A stretch of 64,000 nucleotides of DNA, taken from the NCBI GenBank assembly GCA_936450465.1, contig OW388302.1, forward strand, positions 60,486,328 to 60,550,327, read 5' to 3'. Source of the stretch: Gibbula magus (Eukaryota; Mollusca; Gastropoda; Trochida; Trochidae). The position numbers and the translations under genes are program-made. The first letter of the stretch is position 1; each line of letters starts with the position of its first letter. A model generated the notes under the pieces. That model was not told the origin of the DNA. It was given only the letters and a program-made list of their open reading frames with translations, and ran no database searches. Positions 1 through 11,100 of the stretch are shown here, one piece after another.

Positions 1-254
1 AATCAAGTTAAAAATGAGTGTACATGGTTCCGTAAATCCATGGGAATCTTTTTTTGGCATTCACAATAATAAAATTCGTTCACAATAAAAAAAATTTGCT
101 TTATACGCAACACCGTTATTACCACTACTGACATTTGGTTTTGTATAATAGGATGCTTTACCCTCTAAAGTAAATATAAATGACATAGACTATCATTATA
201 AATGAGAAATTTGAAAAAATAAAATTTGAAAAAAACGTGCTACTGCCCCTTTAA
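1..254. mobile_element. TTAA-type MITE, truncated by window edge
   Basis: Positions 1-254 are the reverse complement of most of the element at 22182-22543. They end in the same terminal motif (acgtgctac...cctttaa) at 230-254. The other end is off the window. Confidence 0.75.
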
Positions 255-784
255 GAGACAACCCCGATTCGTTACAACTCAACTTTTATAATGTAAAATA
301 TCTTTAAATCATGGTCTCTCCGATGTCCCTTTCGTCCATTTGTAAATTCATTTCAGCTGTTATCCTGCCATCCTGGGTTTATTTGTTCGGGTCCCTTTGT
401 TGTGGCCTTTGTATACAAGTTAATAAAGCCACCATCAACATGTCAAGATACGCACAATCTCATACTAGAGGGTTTAAAATATCTGGGTTGATAAGCATAG
501 AAGGGACGTGTGAGGAAATGAAAATATTTATGAAACTGGAAGAACAGAAGTTTGATTGAATGCTATATTTTTTTATTAGATCCTGTTTGAGTTTAAGTAT
601 TCTGAAATGCTAAAGGTGAAGTTTCAAACTATATTCGTTGTTTTTCATATCTCAAACACGACTTTGATTGATATACATACCTATAGAAGTGTGTACCTAC
701 ACTTTTCTGTTTATCTCCATACACGTTCAGATGTAGGGTAGAGTTTATAAGCTGCGGATTGGGATCGTGGAGGAAAGGTGTAAA
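255..784. other. Non-coding, no feature recognised
   Basis: The 82-codon open frame at 311-559 has no domain, homologue-like pattern or splice context, and is judged chance. Confidence 0.5.
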
Positions 785-1093
785 TGAGGTGAGGTGAGGT
801 GAGTTGAGGTTTAACGCCGCTTTCAAGAGTATTTCACTTATATCGCGGCTGCTAGTATTATGGCAGGGAGAAAGCCCGCAACGCCATGTGGCTATGCATT
901 GCGGTGAAAACTGCGAGCATTGGCTGGAACTAGCGAAATTCTGCTGAAACTCAGTGTAGCATTGCACCCAAACCTTACTTACAAAACCTTACAGTTCTCT
1001 ACTGCAGACACAGTTGCCGTGCCCCTGGCGGGATTCGAACCCCGGACTTTTGATCCGTAGCCGAACGCGCTAACCACTACGCTATCTCGCCCC
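785..1093 (-). mobile_element. tRNA-derived SINE
   Basis: On the minus strand a tRNA-like head (1093-1020) carries an A-box-like TAGCG...GGTTAGCGCG and a B box GGTTCGAATCCC. The body follows, then the tail 'gcggcgttaaacctcaactcacctcacc'. It is the same family as 8529-8847 and 24233-24518. The body is diverged and the B-box region has lost some sequence. Confidence 0.85.
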
Positions 1094-1133
1094 CAGTTCT
1101 AAATGACGTTAATAACATTTCTTTGTACTCTTA

Positions 1134-1530
1134 GTGGGTTTACAACTCCTGGTGAATATATAGAGGTGGGTTTACAACTCCTGTTGAATATATAGAGTAG
1201 GGTTTACAACTCCTGGTGAATTATAGAGGTGGGTTTACAACTCCTGGTGAATATATAGAGGTGGGTTTACAACTCCTGTTGAATATATAGAGTAGGGTTT
1301 ACAACTCCTGGTGAATATATAGAGGTTTGGTTTACAACTCCTGGTGAATATATAGAGGTGGGTTTACAACTCCTGTTGAATATATAGAGGTGGGTTTACA
1401 ACTCCTGGTGAATATATAGAGGTGGGTTTACAACTCCTGGTGAATATATAGAGGTTGGTTTACAACTCCTGGTGAATATATAGAGTTTGGTTTACAACTC
1501 CTGGTGAATATATATAGAGGTGGGTTTATT
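1134..1530. repeat. 32-bp minisatellite, about 12 copies
   Basis: The unit is close to gtgggtttacaactcctggtgaatatatagag, with a 32-bp period seen at 1141, 1173 and onward. Two alternating variants (tcctggtg/tcctgttg and gagGTGgg/gagTAGgg) recur in the same order, which points to expansion by multi-unit duplication. Confidence 0.9.
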
Positions 1531-2150
1531 AATTCGGAGGGGGTATTTAAACCTAAATATAATATAAAGCTATTGACTATTTTCATATTGTACGTCCCTA
1601 GCGTTGGCAAAGACACACCAGCTCCGAGACATGTTCCTTTAAATGTTCATTGTTAGGGAAACAGGATACCGTTTGCACATTAAATACTTCAAAGTCGACG
1701 TATAAAAACGATTGGTTTGCATTGTCAACACGCCAGCCCTCCCTGGTTATTTTATGATCGAGACAGCACACCTTTAAATTTGGTCTGTCCATAGACACCA
1801 TGAAACACATCTATACAACCTCTCTCAAAAACGATCCTTAATCAGACAGTTATTGAACCGACGTAATCAGCTCGAATAAAAAAAATAACCTGGATAAGCT
1901 CCACAATTAAACGATCAATCAAGATAAAATTTCAATCGATATTTCCACGATAATTACCGTTTTGCGATGTTATTGCCACTATTGGTAATCGATTATAGCC
2001 ATCGTCAATGCGTAAAGTGTTATCGTTAAAACTGGCGCACTCGTCACGCTTTGGTCGCGTCAAATGTTCTCAGAAAATCGAAGCCTCAACAACAGGACCG
2101 TAATGCATATTGTTTACGTGCTATTGGCACGATCATATAAACCTCCCTTG
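1531..2150. other. Non-coding, no feature recognised
   Basis: Short open frames on the minus strand show no domain or splice context. No repeat is seen except AT-rich drift. Confidence 0.5.
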
Positions 2151-2249
2151 TCATGGAAAGTCACTGTCCAATAAAGCTATATTGTGTTTTGCAGTAGGTG
2201 TTTCCCTTCCTGATATTGGACGCCTCTGTGTAGTTTGTATATCCTTGTC

Positions 2250-2760
2250 TTTTATCATTTTGTTTGATGAAAAGTAAAGCGTTTTACTCAAACCATCTAA
2301 AGTTTGACAAACTGAATACCAACTTCCCAACGCAACATGTATTAAGTTAACTTCCCAACGCAACATGTATTAAGTTAACTTCCCAACGCAACATGTATTA
2401 AGTTATCTTCCCAACGCAACATGTATTAAGTTAACTTCCAAACGCAACATGTATTAAGTTAACTTCCCAACGCAAGACATAACTCTTGTCAGTCTCAATA
2501 ACTGGCTGAATTAAGCCTTGCAGTATTTCCCTCGCTTTTACGGTGCTAAGATAGTGGCTGCTCTGATTTCACAACATGGAAACCTTTAGCAGTACTACAA
2601 GGCTTAACTCAGCAAGTGATAGAGACTGGCAAGAGTTATGCCTTGAATTGCGAAGTTAACTTAATACATGTTTTCCTAAACATTGTAACTAACTCGTCCC
2701 TCCCGATTTGTCAAACTGTTGACGAAGAATAAAGGCGTTATTCTGAACAAAATAAGCATT
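2250..2760. mobile_element. Foldback element with an expanded left arm
   Basis: Inner arms at about 2481-2527 and 2592-2641 are inverted copies (taactcttgtcagtctc... against ...gagactggcaagagtta). The outer arms (about 2255-2340 and 2655-2750) are also inverted and more diverged. In the left arm the 28-bp piece 'acttcccaacgcaacatgtattaagtta' is repeated about five times (2325-2475); the right arm has it once (2645-2672). Confidence 0.7.
2325..2475. repeat. 28-bp tandem repeat, about 5 copies
   Basis: The unit cttcccaacgcaacatgtattaagttaa repeats nearly perfectly at 28-bp spacing. It lies inside the foldback element. Confidence 0.9.
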
Positions 2761-2951
2761 TACGTTTGAAGTTGTCCTACACGAGATTGACATGTGTAGT
2801 GCCATCAAAATTACGTTGTTTAGGAACAACCAATACAATAAAAGCAGATTCGTTGACGCACAATGTGATGATAAAATCCAAACCTTTACCCGGCGAGATC
2901 AGTGAGTGTTTATAAACGCATGTTTATCTGACTATATTCTCTTCTATCCAG

Positions 2952-3170
2952 ATCTCTGTCCGATTATCGTCAACTCCTCGGTCCCGTCTGACATCATCAC
3001 CATCAATAACATCAACGATGTCCGAGTGTCCACACAAGACCGGACAGTGGGCACCAAGGTCACCCTCACCTGCCACACGGGGCGCACTCTTGTCCAAGGC
3101 AACTCGGAGTTGGAATGTGTCAATGTCGGGGGAACCATCAAGTGGAACGGGGATATTCCTAAATGTGGAC
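2952..3170 (+). CDS. Exon: sushi/CCP domain
   Basis: This 219-nt exon is symmetric (phase 1-1), which is classic for a shuffled CCP module. It shows four cysteines in the CCP spacing (DLCP, TLTCHTG, ELECVN, PKCG) and the conserved Trp before the last Cys (IKWNGDIPKC). The acceptor is at 2950-2951 and the donor gtaggt at 3171. Confidence 0.85.
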
Positions 3171-6100
3171 GTAGGTATCTTCAGCTTATTTGGTATTTTC
3201 TACTTTCGATCCATTTCCAATTGCAGGGGTGCTTTCAAAAAGGGCACATGTGCCACGTTATATGCATAGAACATGTGCCCTTATTGAATGCACCCCTTCA
3301 TTAGTCTGATTTATTCTAAAAAAAACTCCTGTTCATATTAAAGTTACAGATTATGACCTGGGGCCATATTTTAGAAGATCTAATAGCCATAATACTGCCG
3401 TAAGCCAATGTTGACGTATGACACGTATGTGTATCCTAGTGTTGATACTTAAATGCACAAAACTTCTTAGAATTTTCTTAAGCCTTAAGAATTCTTAAAT
3501 CCGTTAAGAATTCTTAGTTTCCGTATCAACGTTCTTAACTTGTAAGAAATTCTTCGAAATAACATTTTTTTCTTAATTTTGTTCTTAACTTTAAGAAACC
3601 TCATGATGTACATTACTCTTTAAGAAAATTCTTAAATCAAACAAAATGGCTGCCAGCAGAGACTGTGTCTTTCTCACTGGCAACTTATTATTGCTTTTGT
3701 AGGTTCATTTATGAACAAATTGCAAATAGAGAGTCTACAACTACACTTTCTTCATAATTTATTTTCAACAAGACAATACAAGTTCTGAAGTAAATTTGAA
3801 TCATAAGTCATCTTTTGTCAACACTTGTGTGATACTTGATTATCAAAGTGATATTAGAGATGTGGTGATAATGTTTTTTTAACCAAACATTTTTTGTGAG
3901 TATATATATCTTGCATCAATATAATACAATCCAATAAAGTTCACATATTGATATTTATAATGTATCCAAAGAATTTTTAAATGTGAATTTTAATAAAAAG
4001 TGAAAGGTATAATTTTATATTTTACAAATTTAGTGAAACTTTCATTATCAATTCAATATCAGATATAAAACATTTATTGGAACCTTATAAATTCAAATCT
4101 ACAAGCTTTAATTTTATTAAATATTGAAATACCAAAATTCAAATAAATGTATGTACAACGTCATGGCTTTTATAGTTAATTCTAAATAATTTTATTGACT
4201 TTATCTCTCTTTCACTTTTGAATTTTAAACTGAAAAAAATATTGTCGTGTTTACATTAATTAATGATCAAATTATTTAATTTCAAGGCATTGAGATAATG
4301 AATATGTATATAAATATGAATATCTGTTATACTTTTGGAACGGTATTTATATAAGCTTATAGCTTGTTTATAGCTTGTTTACCAATCCAATTCTTCATGA
4401 AATAAATATAAAATTCTAGTTAGATCTACTTTGAGTTGAGAGGATCTTGGCTACCGATTAATTGATTGAAATAAACATTAATCTTCGCAAAGGTTTGTGT
4501 CATGGGTCATTTTACCTTTCATTCGGCAATTATCATGACAGGAAGAAAAGTTGGTAAGTCTTGGTATCGTCATTTTACTTCAGTAATCCACCTTCAAACA
4601 TCTTTTTGCTGTTTCATCAACATATTTATTAGAATTTATCCACACTGTTCTCTTCGTGCAGACAGATGCAATTTTCTTACCTCACTCTGAGGAGAGCGTA
4701 CATCTGTTACTATAAATAGATAAGTGGATTTCCAAAACGTCATAAAACAACCACTAAAAACCTTTTCAGGTACTACCCTTCCCACAATGCAAGTTGTTTT
4801 CTTCTTAGTTAATTCTTAGAATTTAAAAAAAAATTACTGCTAAGAATTTCTCTTAAATGGATTTAAGAAGCAAATTAAGAAATCTTAAGTCTGAAAGGCC
4901 CGATGGGCTAATGGCATGGCATGGTGTCCGGCGTCCGTCCATCCGTCTATCCGTCCGTCCATTCGTCAATCCGTCCGTCCATCCGTCCATCCGTCCGTAA
5001 ACTTTTTGCTTTTTCGACTTCTTCTCCACAGAGCTGAAATTTTATGTGCAGACTCCTTGGCTAATGGGGATTCTAAATTGTAGATTTCGTGACCCCATGA
5101 CCCCAAATGGGGTCACAGGGGTCACATCCTTAAAAACCTATTTTCATCTTCTTCTCCAGTTCCAAAAGGTCTAGAGAGCTGAAAAGTTGTGTGCAGACTC
5201 CTTGGCCAATGGGGATTCAATATTGTAGATTTTGTGACCCTGTGACCGCAATCTAGGTCACGGGTCACGACCCAGAAACCTATTTTCATCTTTATCTCAA
5301 GTATGTAAAGCTCTAGAGAGGTGAAATGTTGTGTAGAGACTCTTTGGTCAAAGGTGGTTCTTAATTGTAGGATTGGTGACCCTGTTACTCCAAATGTGGA
5401 TCATAGGGGTCATGATTTAAAAACCTATTTTTCGCTTGTTAACAATATATTACTTGAGATAACTTAGATATTCAACCTTACATAATAAATCAATGAAATC
5501 CTGATGAGCTACAGGGCCCATGGCTCTATTTTTTATTTTATCAGTTACTGTGAATGAAATGTTTAAAAGGAGGGAGGTCTTTTCCTAGTGGTTACATTTT
5601 ATTATATTTATTTTACCCTTTTGTCTCTGCTTTTATGTACATTTTGCTCCCGTTTATTTATACTTTTTTGTTCCTATTTTATAAGTATTTTATGTAACAG
5701 AGTCTCGTAAGCCAACAGAGGCAGGATGTATGTATTATGTCATCTACACTGTATATATTTACGTATTTTATATGTGTACATACATGTGACACTTAAACTA
5801 TATCTGTCTGTCTGTCTTAAATCTGTCAGGATCCAGGGCCCAGATACTCGAAGCTCTCATAAGGCGCAGCACTAAGTTATATCCGTATGCCAATGTTATT
5901 GTATGGTACTTACGACTATTTTAGCGCTAAGGGTGCTTCAAAAATGTTTGGCTACACGAAGGTAACCATGCGTCAGTCGGGAAGGGAAACCCGAGGTCAT
6001 CATCAGCCGTGTACCTCCCTGGACCATACCGGCAAGCTGTGCTAACACAATTTTCGATTTTTAAAACGTGAATGACAAGCACACATTCCATGTCAGTACA

Positions 6101-8083
6101 TGCCCCACACTGTCACGTACTCTGAACCCGTCAAGTTTATAGTAAAGGCCTACACGTAAACGAACATAGATGTTTATTCATAATACGTATATAACTGGTA
6201 TATGCAAGAAAATAAAAAAACCAAATGGCAAGAACCCACAAAATCACAGTCGGTTACCGTCCTGATTACCTTTAATGAAGTCCTTATATGAATCCCATTA
6301 TAACGTTGTAGTGAAAGGTAATTTCTAACTTGATGAACAATTTTAAATGTTACAAGACTATGTAAGGCTGGTCATCATATAACCAACTAGCGTGTCGTTA
6401 ACCAGCCTACGCACATGCAAAGCTTATATACAAACATATATATATATATATTGATTTCTCATAAGATCAACTCGATATTTGACAAAATGTGAGAATTTCG
6501 ATGAAATGTTTGTTTTCGTAATCAGCAGTCACGTGTGTAACTGTTAGCAGGACCATAACATTGAACGGGTACAAGCGAGCTTCATTCACATTATTCAATC
6601 ATCTTCAGGCCCCTCTAAGTAATTTTGAAGAAACCCCATCCAAATTTGAAAGAAACGCGTCCATTATATGATTATCTTATCTTAAATAACCAGTGTCAAT
6701 TTTAAATGACTTCAATTCGTCAGCTACCTTTGTTTCAGTGAACACAGGAATCACGAACACTTCAACAGAGCTGACAGAGCAGGAGCTGATTGTGATAGGA
6801 GTGGTGGCCGCCATCTGTATACTCGTCATTATCATGGTCATCGTCATGCTGTGTGCCTGTTGGTACAGGAGGAGGCGGGAGCGGAATGTCAACAAGAGGT
6901 GGGTTGTCTCCCTTGGCGTATCACGGTAGGGCATGTGTGTAGGAATTGTGTCCGTGAAAAGGTTTTAATGTCAAAGCTGATGTTAAACACGTGTTTTAAC
7001 ACAAACCATCATCATCGTAGAAATTGTGTGTGATGAAGAAAGGAGGGAGAGGACTGTCCACAAGAGGTGGGTTGTCTCCCTTGGCGCATCACGGTAGGGC
7101 ATGTGTGTAGGAATTGTGTCCGTGAAAAGATTTTAATGTCAAAGCTGACGTTAAACACGTGTTTTAACACAAACCACCATCATCGTAGAAATTGTGTGTG
7201 ATGAAGAAAGGAGGGAGAGGAATGTCCACAAGAGGTGGGTTGTCTCCCTTGGCGCATCACGGTAGGGCATGTGTGTAGGAATTGTGTCCGTGAAAAGGTT
7301 TTAATGTCAAAGCTGACGTTAAACACGTGTTTTAACACAAACCACCATCATCGTAGGAATTGTGTGTGATGAAGAAAGGAGGGAGCGGAATGTCAACAAG
7401 AGGTGGGTTGTCTCCCTTGGCGCATCACGGTAGGGCATGCGTGTAGGAATTGTGTCCGTGAAAAGGTTTTAATGTCAAAGCTGACGTTAAACACGTGTTT
7501 TAACACAAACCACCATCATCGTAGGAATTGTGTGTGATGAAGAAAGGAGGGAGAGAAGTGTCCACAAGAGGTGGGTTGTCTCCCTTGGCGCATCACGGTA
7601 GGGCATGTGTGTAGGAATTGTGTCAGTGAAAAGGTTTTAATGTCAAAGCTGACGTTAAACACGTGTTTTAACACAAACCACCATCATCGTAGGAATTGTG
7701 TGTGATGAAGAAAGGAGGGAGAGAAATGTCCACAAGAGGTGGGTTGTCTCCCTTGGCGTATCACGGTAAAGAACATAGGATAGTTCGACCACTGTGCTAT
7801 ATCTCGCAGTTCAACCAATGCAAAACCAATGTTAGTTATATTGTTTCTTAAAAACATGTATAAAACTACGTCCTTAATTTCCAAAAAGAGGAATTTATTC
7901 CGACTGTTCCCGACTCGGCCCCGAGTAACTGTGAAACCCTTCATTATAACTGTGAGCTTCTTAGCAGTAACATGATTTGTTGTACAAAAGAGGGCAATTT
8001 AGTTGAAAGTAGCTGTAATTTAATACGTCCAAAAAGGAATGTTCAGCTAGCTTTTGACGAACTTTGATCCACAAATTAAACGA

Positions 8084-8129
<46 letters not shown>

Positions 8130-11100
8130 TGTGTTAAAACACTTGTTTAACGTCAGCGTTGACATTAACTATTTAACTGACAGGAGACAGGTCAGCTTTT
8201 AAAAAATCCTTAGGACGAATCAAATGATCGCAGTTTGTATAAAGGTATTAATTACTGCTGTCTGATTAGTTCAAATGCTTACTTCAATGGACCAATCAGA
8301 GAGCAGATTTAAGTGATAAACACAGACATCACTTCAACCAACCTCGACTAACCCAACCTTCAATAGACTCGATGATATTGTTGTTTCCAGAGCCGTGTCG
8401 GAGTACAGCGTGAACACGACCGACTACAACGGATACAAGCCCTACTCGTGAGTACACAACAGTCTGCATGTGGGACGATTTTGATTTGAATCAATTTAAG
8501 AATATTGCATGTCTTTCCTTACTTGCCTGGGGCGGGATAGCGCAGCGGTTAGCGCGTTCGGCTTCGGATCAGGAGGTCCGGTGTTCGAATCCCGCCACGA
8601 GACGTCAACTTTGTCTGCAGTAGTGAACACTCCTACACGCAGTAAGGTTTGGGTGCAATGCTACACTGAATCTCAGCGTAGTACCACCCATGGTTCGCTA
8701 GTTCCAGCCGATACTCGCAGGTTTCACCGCAATTCAAAGCCACATGGTCTTGCGGACTTTCTCCCTGCCATGCTACTAGCAGCCGCGATATAAGTGAAAT
8801 ACTCTTGAAAACGGCGTTAAACCCCAACTCACTCACTCACTCACTCCTTACTTGCCTCAACCTTACATGTAGGTTAACGTCTAGTGAATGATGTTAATTA
8901 TTTTTATGGGTCACAGAAGTAAAAATTGGCTATTATACGTGGAAGTGAAATTAGTATACGTTAAGTTCATGTAATACATAATTGTCAAACAGAAAGTAAG
9001 AAGTCACTGATGTATACATCTATTGTCAAACGTCCATTTACTCCTACAATCAAACGATCTTCTTTACTTTGAATAGACACCGTGCAAGTAAAAGTAAAAC
9101 GTGCGTGTAAAAAGTTTTACTGATTCTAAATTTCTAACCAATCAAAAACCGACCCAATAGAATCAACTCGATGTAGGCCTATTCATTCAAATCGAGTGCC
9201 AACCACCTCGGCATGACTGGTTACAATACGTCCATGAACGGGTGATTTTACTTCCGCTTCTTTCACTTCAGAATGTACCACCCATTCCCAGCGGGACGAA
9301 GTCACGGTTCTATTGACCGACGGTCTCGACCCTACAGCTCCTCCCTACCTCGGTCCACCCTTCCGGGCTCGTTCCCCAGCACCTCCCACCCCAGTGCATA
9401 CGAGATGCAGACGAGGAGTGCCGCCGTACGACCGAAGCCTTACGTTGGTTACATGGGACCACGTGTCGCTCGGGCAAGTTCGGAAACTTACGAAGATTAC
9501 GTTGCGGAACGGAACAGCCCGAACTACCGTCCGTACGTGATCGACCATGATCGACGGGGAAGCTATGATAACGACGGGTATGTAGATCTAAAGTTTTCTT
9601 TTGTTCTTGAACTGTTTTGCTTCAATAAAGTCTGCTGCGTACTGATTCACACGACTTTTGAAATGTTTGAATGAGGTGACGTCATAACATTTATGATGTC
9701 ACAATATCATGACGTAAGGGCACTGATAATTGGAAATGCATTGACCATATTGATTATGAGATCACAACTCAATTGAACATGACAGTTTGTGTGCAGCTGT
9801 ATTCATACCGTTATTGATCATTGAGGAAGAAGAGTTTTGCACGGTAATGTGTTGAGCTGGTTTGGAGTTAGGCTACCCTTAACCTTGCCCTGTTTTGGTA
9901 ACTATGTGTTAAATCAATAGTACATGTTTGTCTCAAGTTGCTCTCTTTGTGACAGGTTCCGTGGGGAGTGGACAGACCGATACGAAAGAAAGAATTTCAA
10001 CGATTTCAACAGGTGAGCTGTATATCTGTAATTAACCCTCTGTATACCACTAGACTAAACCTGCATCTTGGTTGCTGTACACTCAGTCATTCTTTCCACT
10101 TGAAAATAAAATGTGTACATCACCATTTAAACATTTGTAGATGTATATTAATACGTACGATGCACTTTTAGTTTAACTCACTTTCAAAAGAAACGACACC
10201 ACATTTTAACATAACAGAACAGCGCAACAACTGAAATACTGCTTTCGGTTTAAGTCGATTTTGAATGTCTTTGATAAAATTAGGTTTTGTAAAGAAGTAC
10301 TCTGAATAACATTCATCAAACAAACAGGGGGTGCTATAATCGCTTTTTCAACACGGATTTTGGCCAGAATCTATGGCAAATTCTGTTTTAAAAATAATGA
10401 AATGTAAAAATTGTATTAATTAAAAATGTGGCAGACCTAATTTACCTTTGTGATTTTAATTCGTTTCCGCATCATCAATAACGTCAAAAGGCCAAAAGGC
10501 CCCTTTTTATTTACTCTTTTTCCAAAATATTTTTAGAAGACGTGTTTATATTTTATTCTTGAGAATGATGTAGTCCTTTTTGAACCCGTCAATTTAAAAA
10601 ATCATCTTTTTTTGTCTGTTGTGTTTCTTTTGAAATTTAGTTAAGTATTGGCCATATTCGTTGTTTAACACTCTTAACAATAGAGTAAAAAGTATAAAAT
10701 TATGATTCATTTAAAATAGACGAAATATGTATCATCGCCACAGCATTATCAAACTTTCCATAAGACATAATGTTGCTTGATCCCCATGTATATACAAGTA
10801 CAAGTCAATGAATATTTATGTTAAAGGTCATTTTACCAAATCAATATCAATGATTATTTCAGAGATGCATATACCCAGGGAAGGGACCCTTTCTTGTGGG
10901 ACACACGGTACGTGACGTATGGATGTCGTCTGAATCATACATAGAGGATACTAAACGATCTTCCCTTTAAAACCATTTTATTAAACAAGTTCATGATTTC
11001 GTATAAAATAAGCGAAAGCGAGTTTGATACAAAATCATAATTCACGTGAAAACCATTAATATATCAAGCGAAATAGCTCTGAAACTATGATTCCCACTGT

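Noticed and set aside
311..559. 82-codon open frame on the plus strand
   Set aside because: No domain, no splice or promoter context, and composition typical of background.
2944..3269. Other-frame ORFs over the sushi exon
   Set aside because: Shadows of the real sushi frame, which alone shows the CCP cysteine and Trp pattern.
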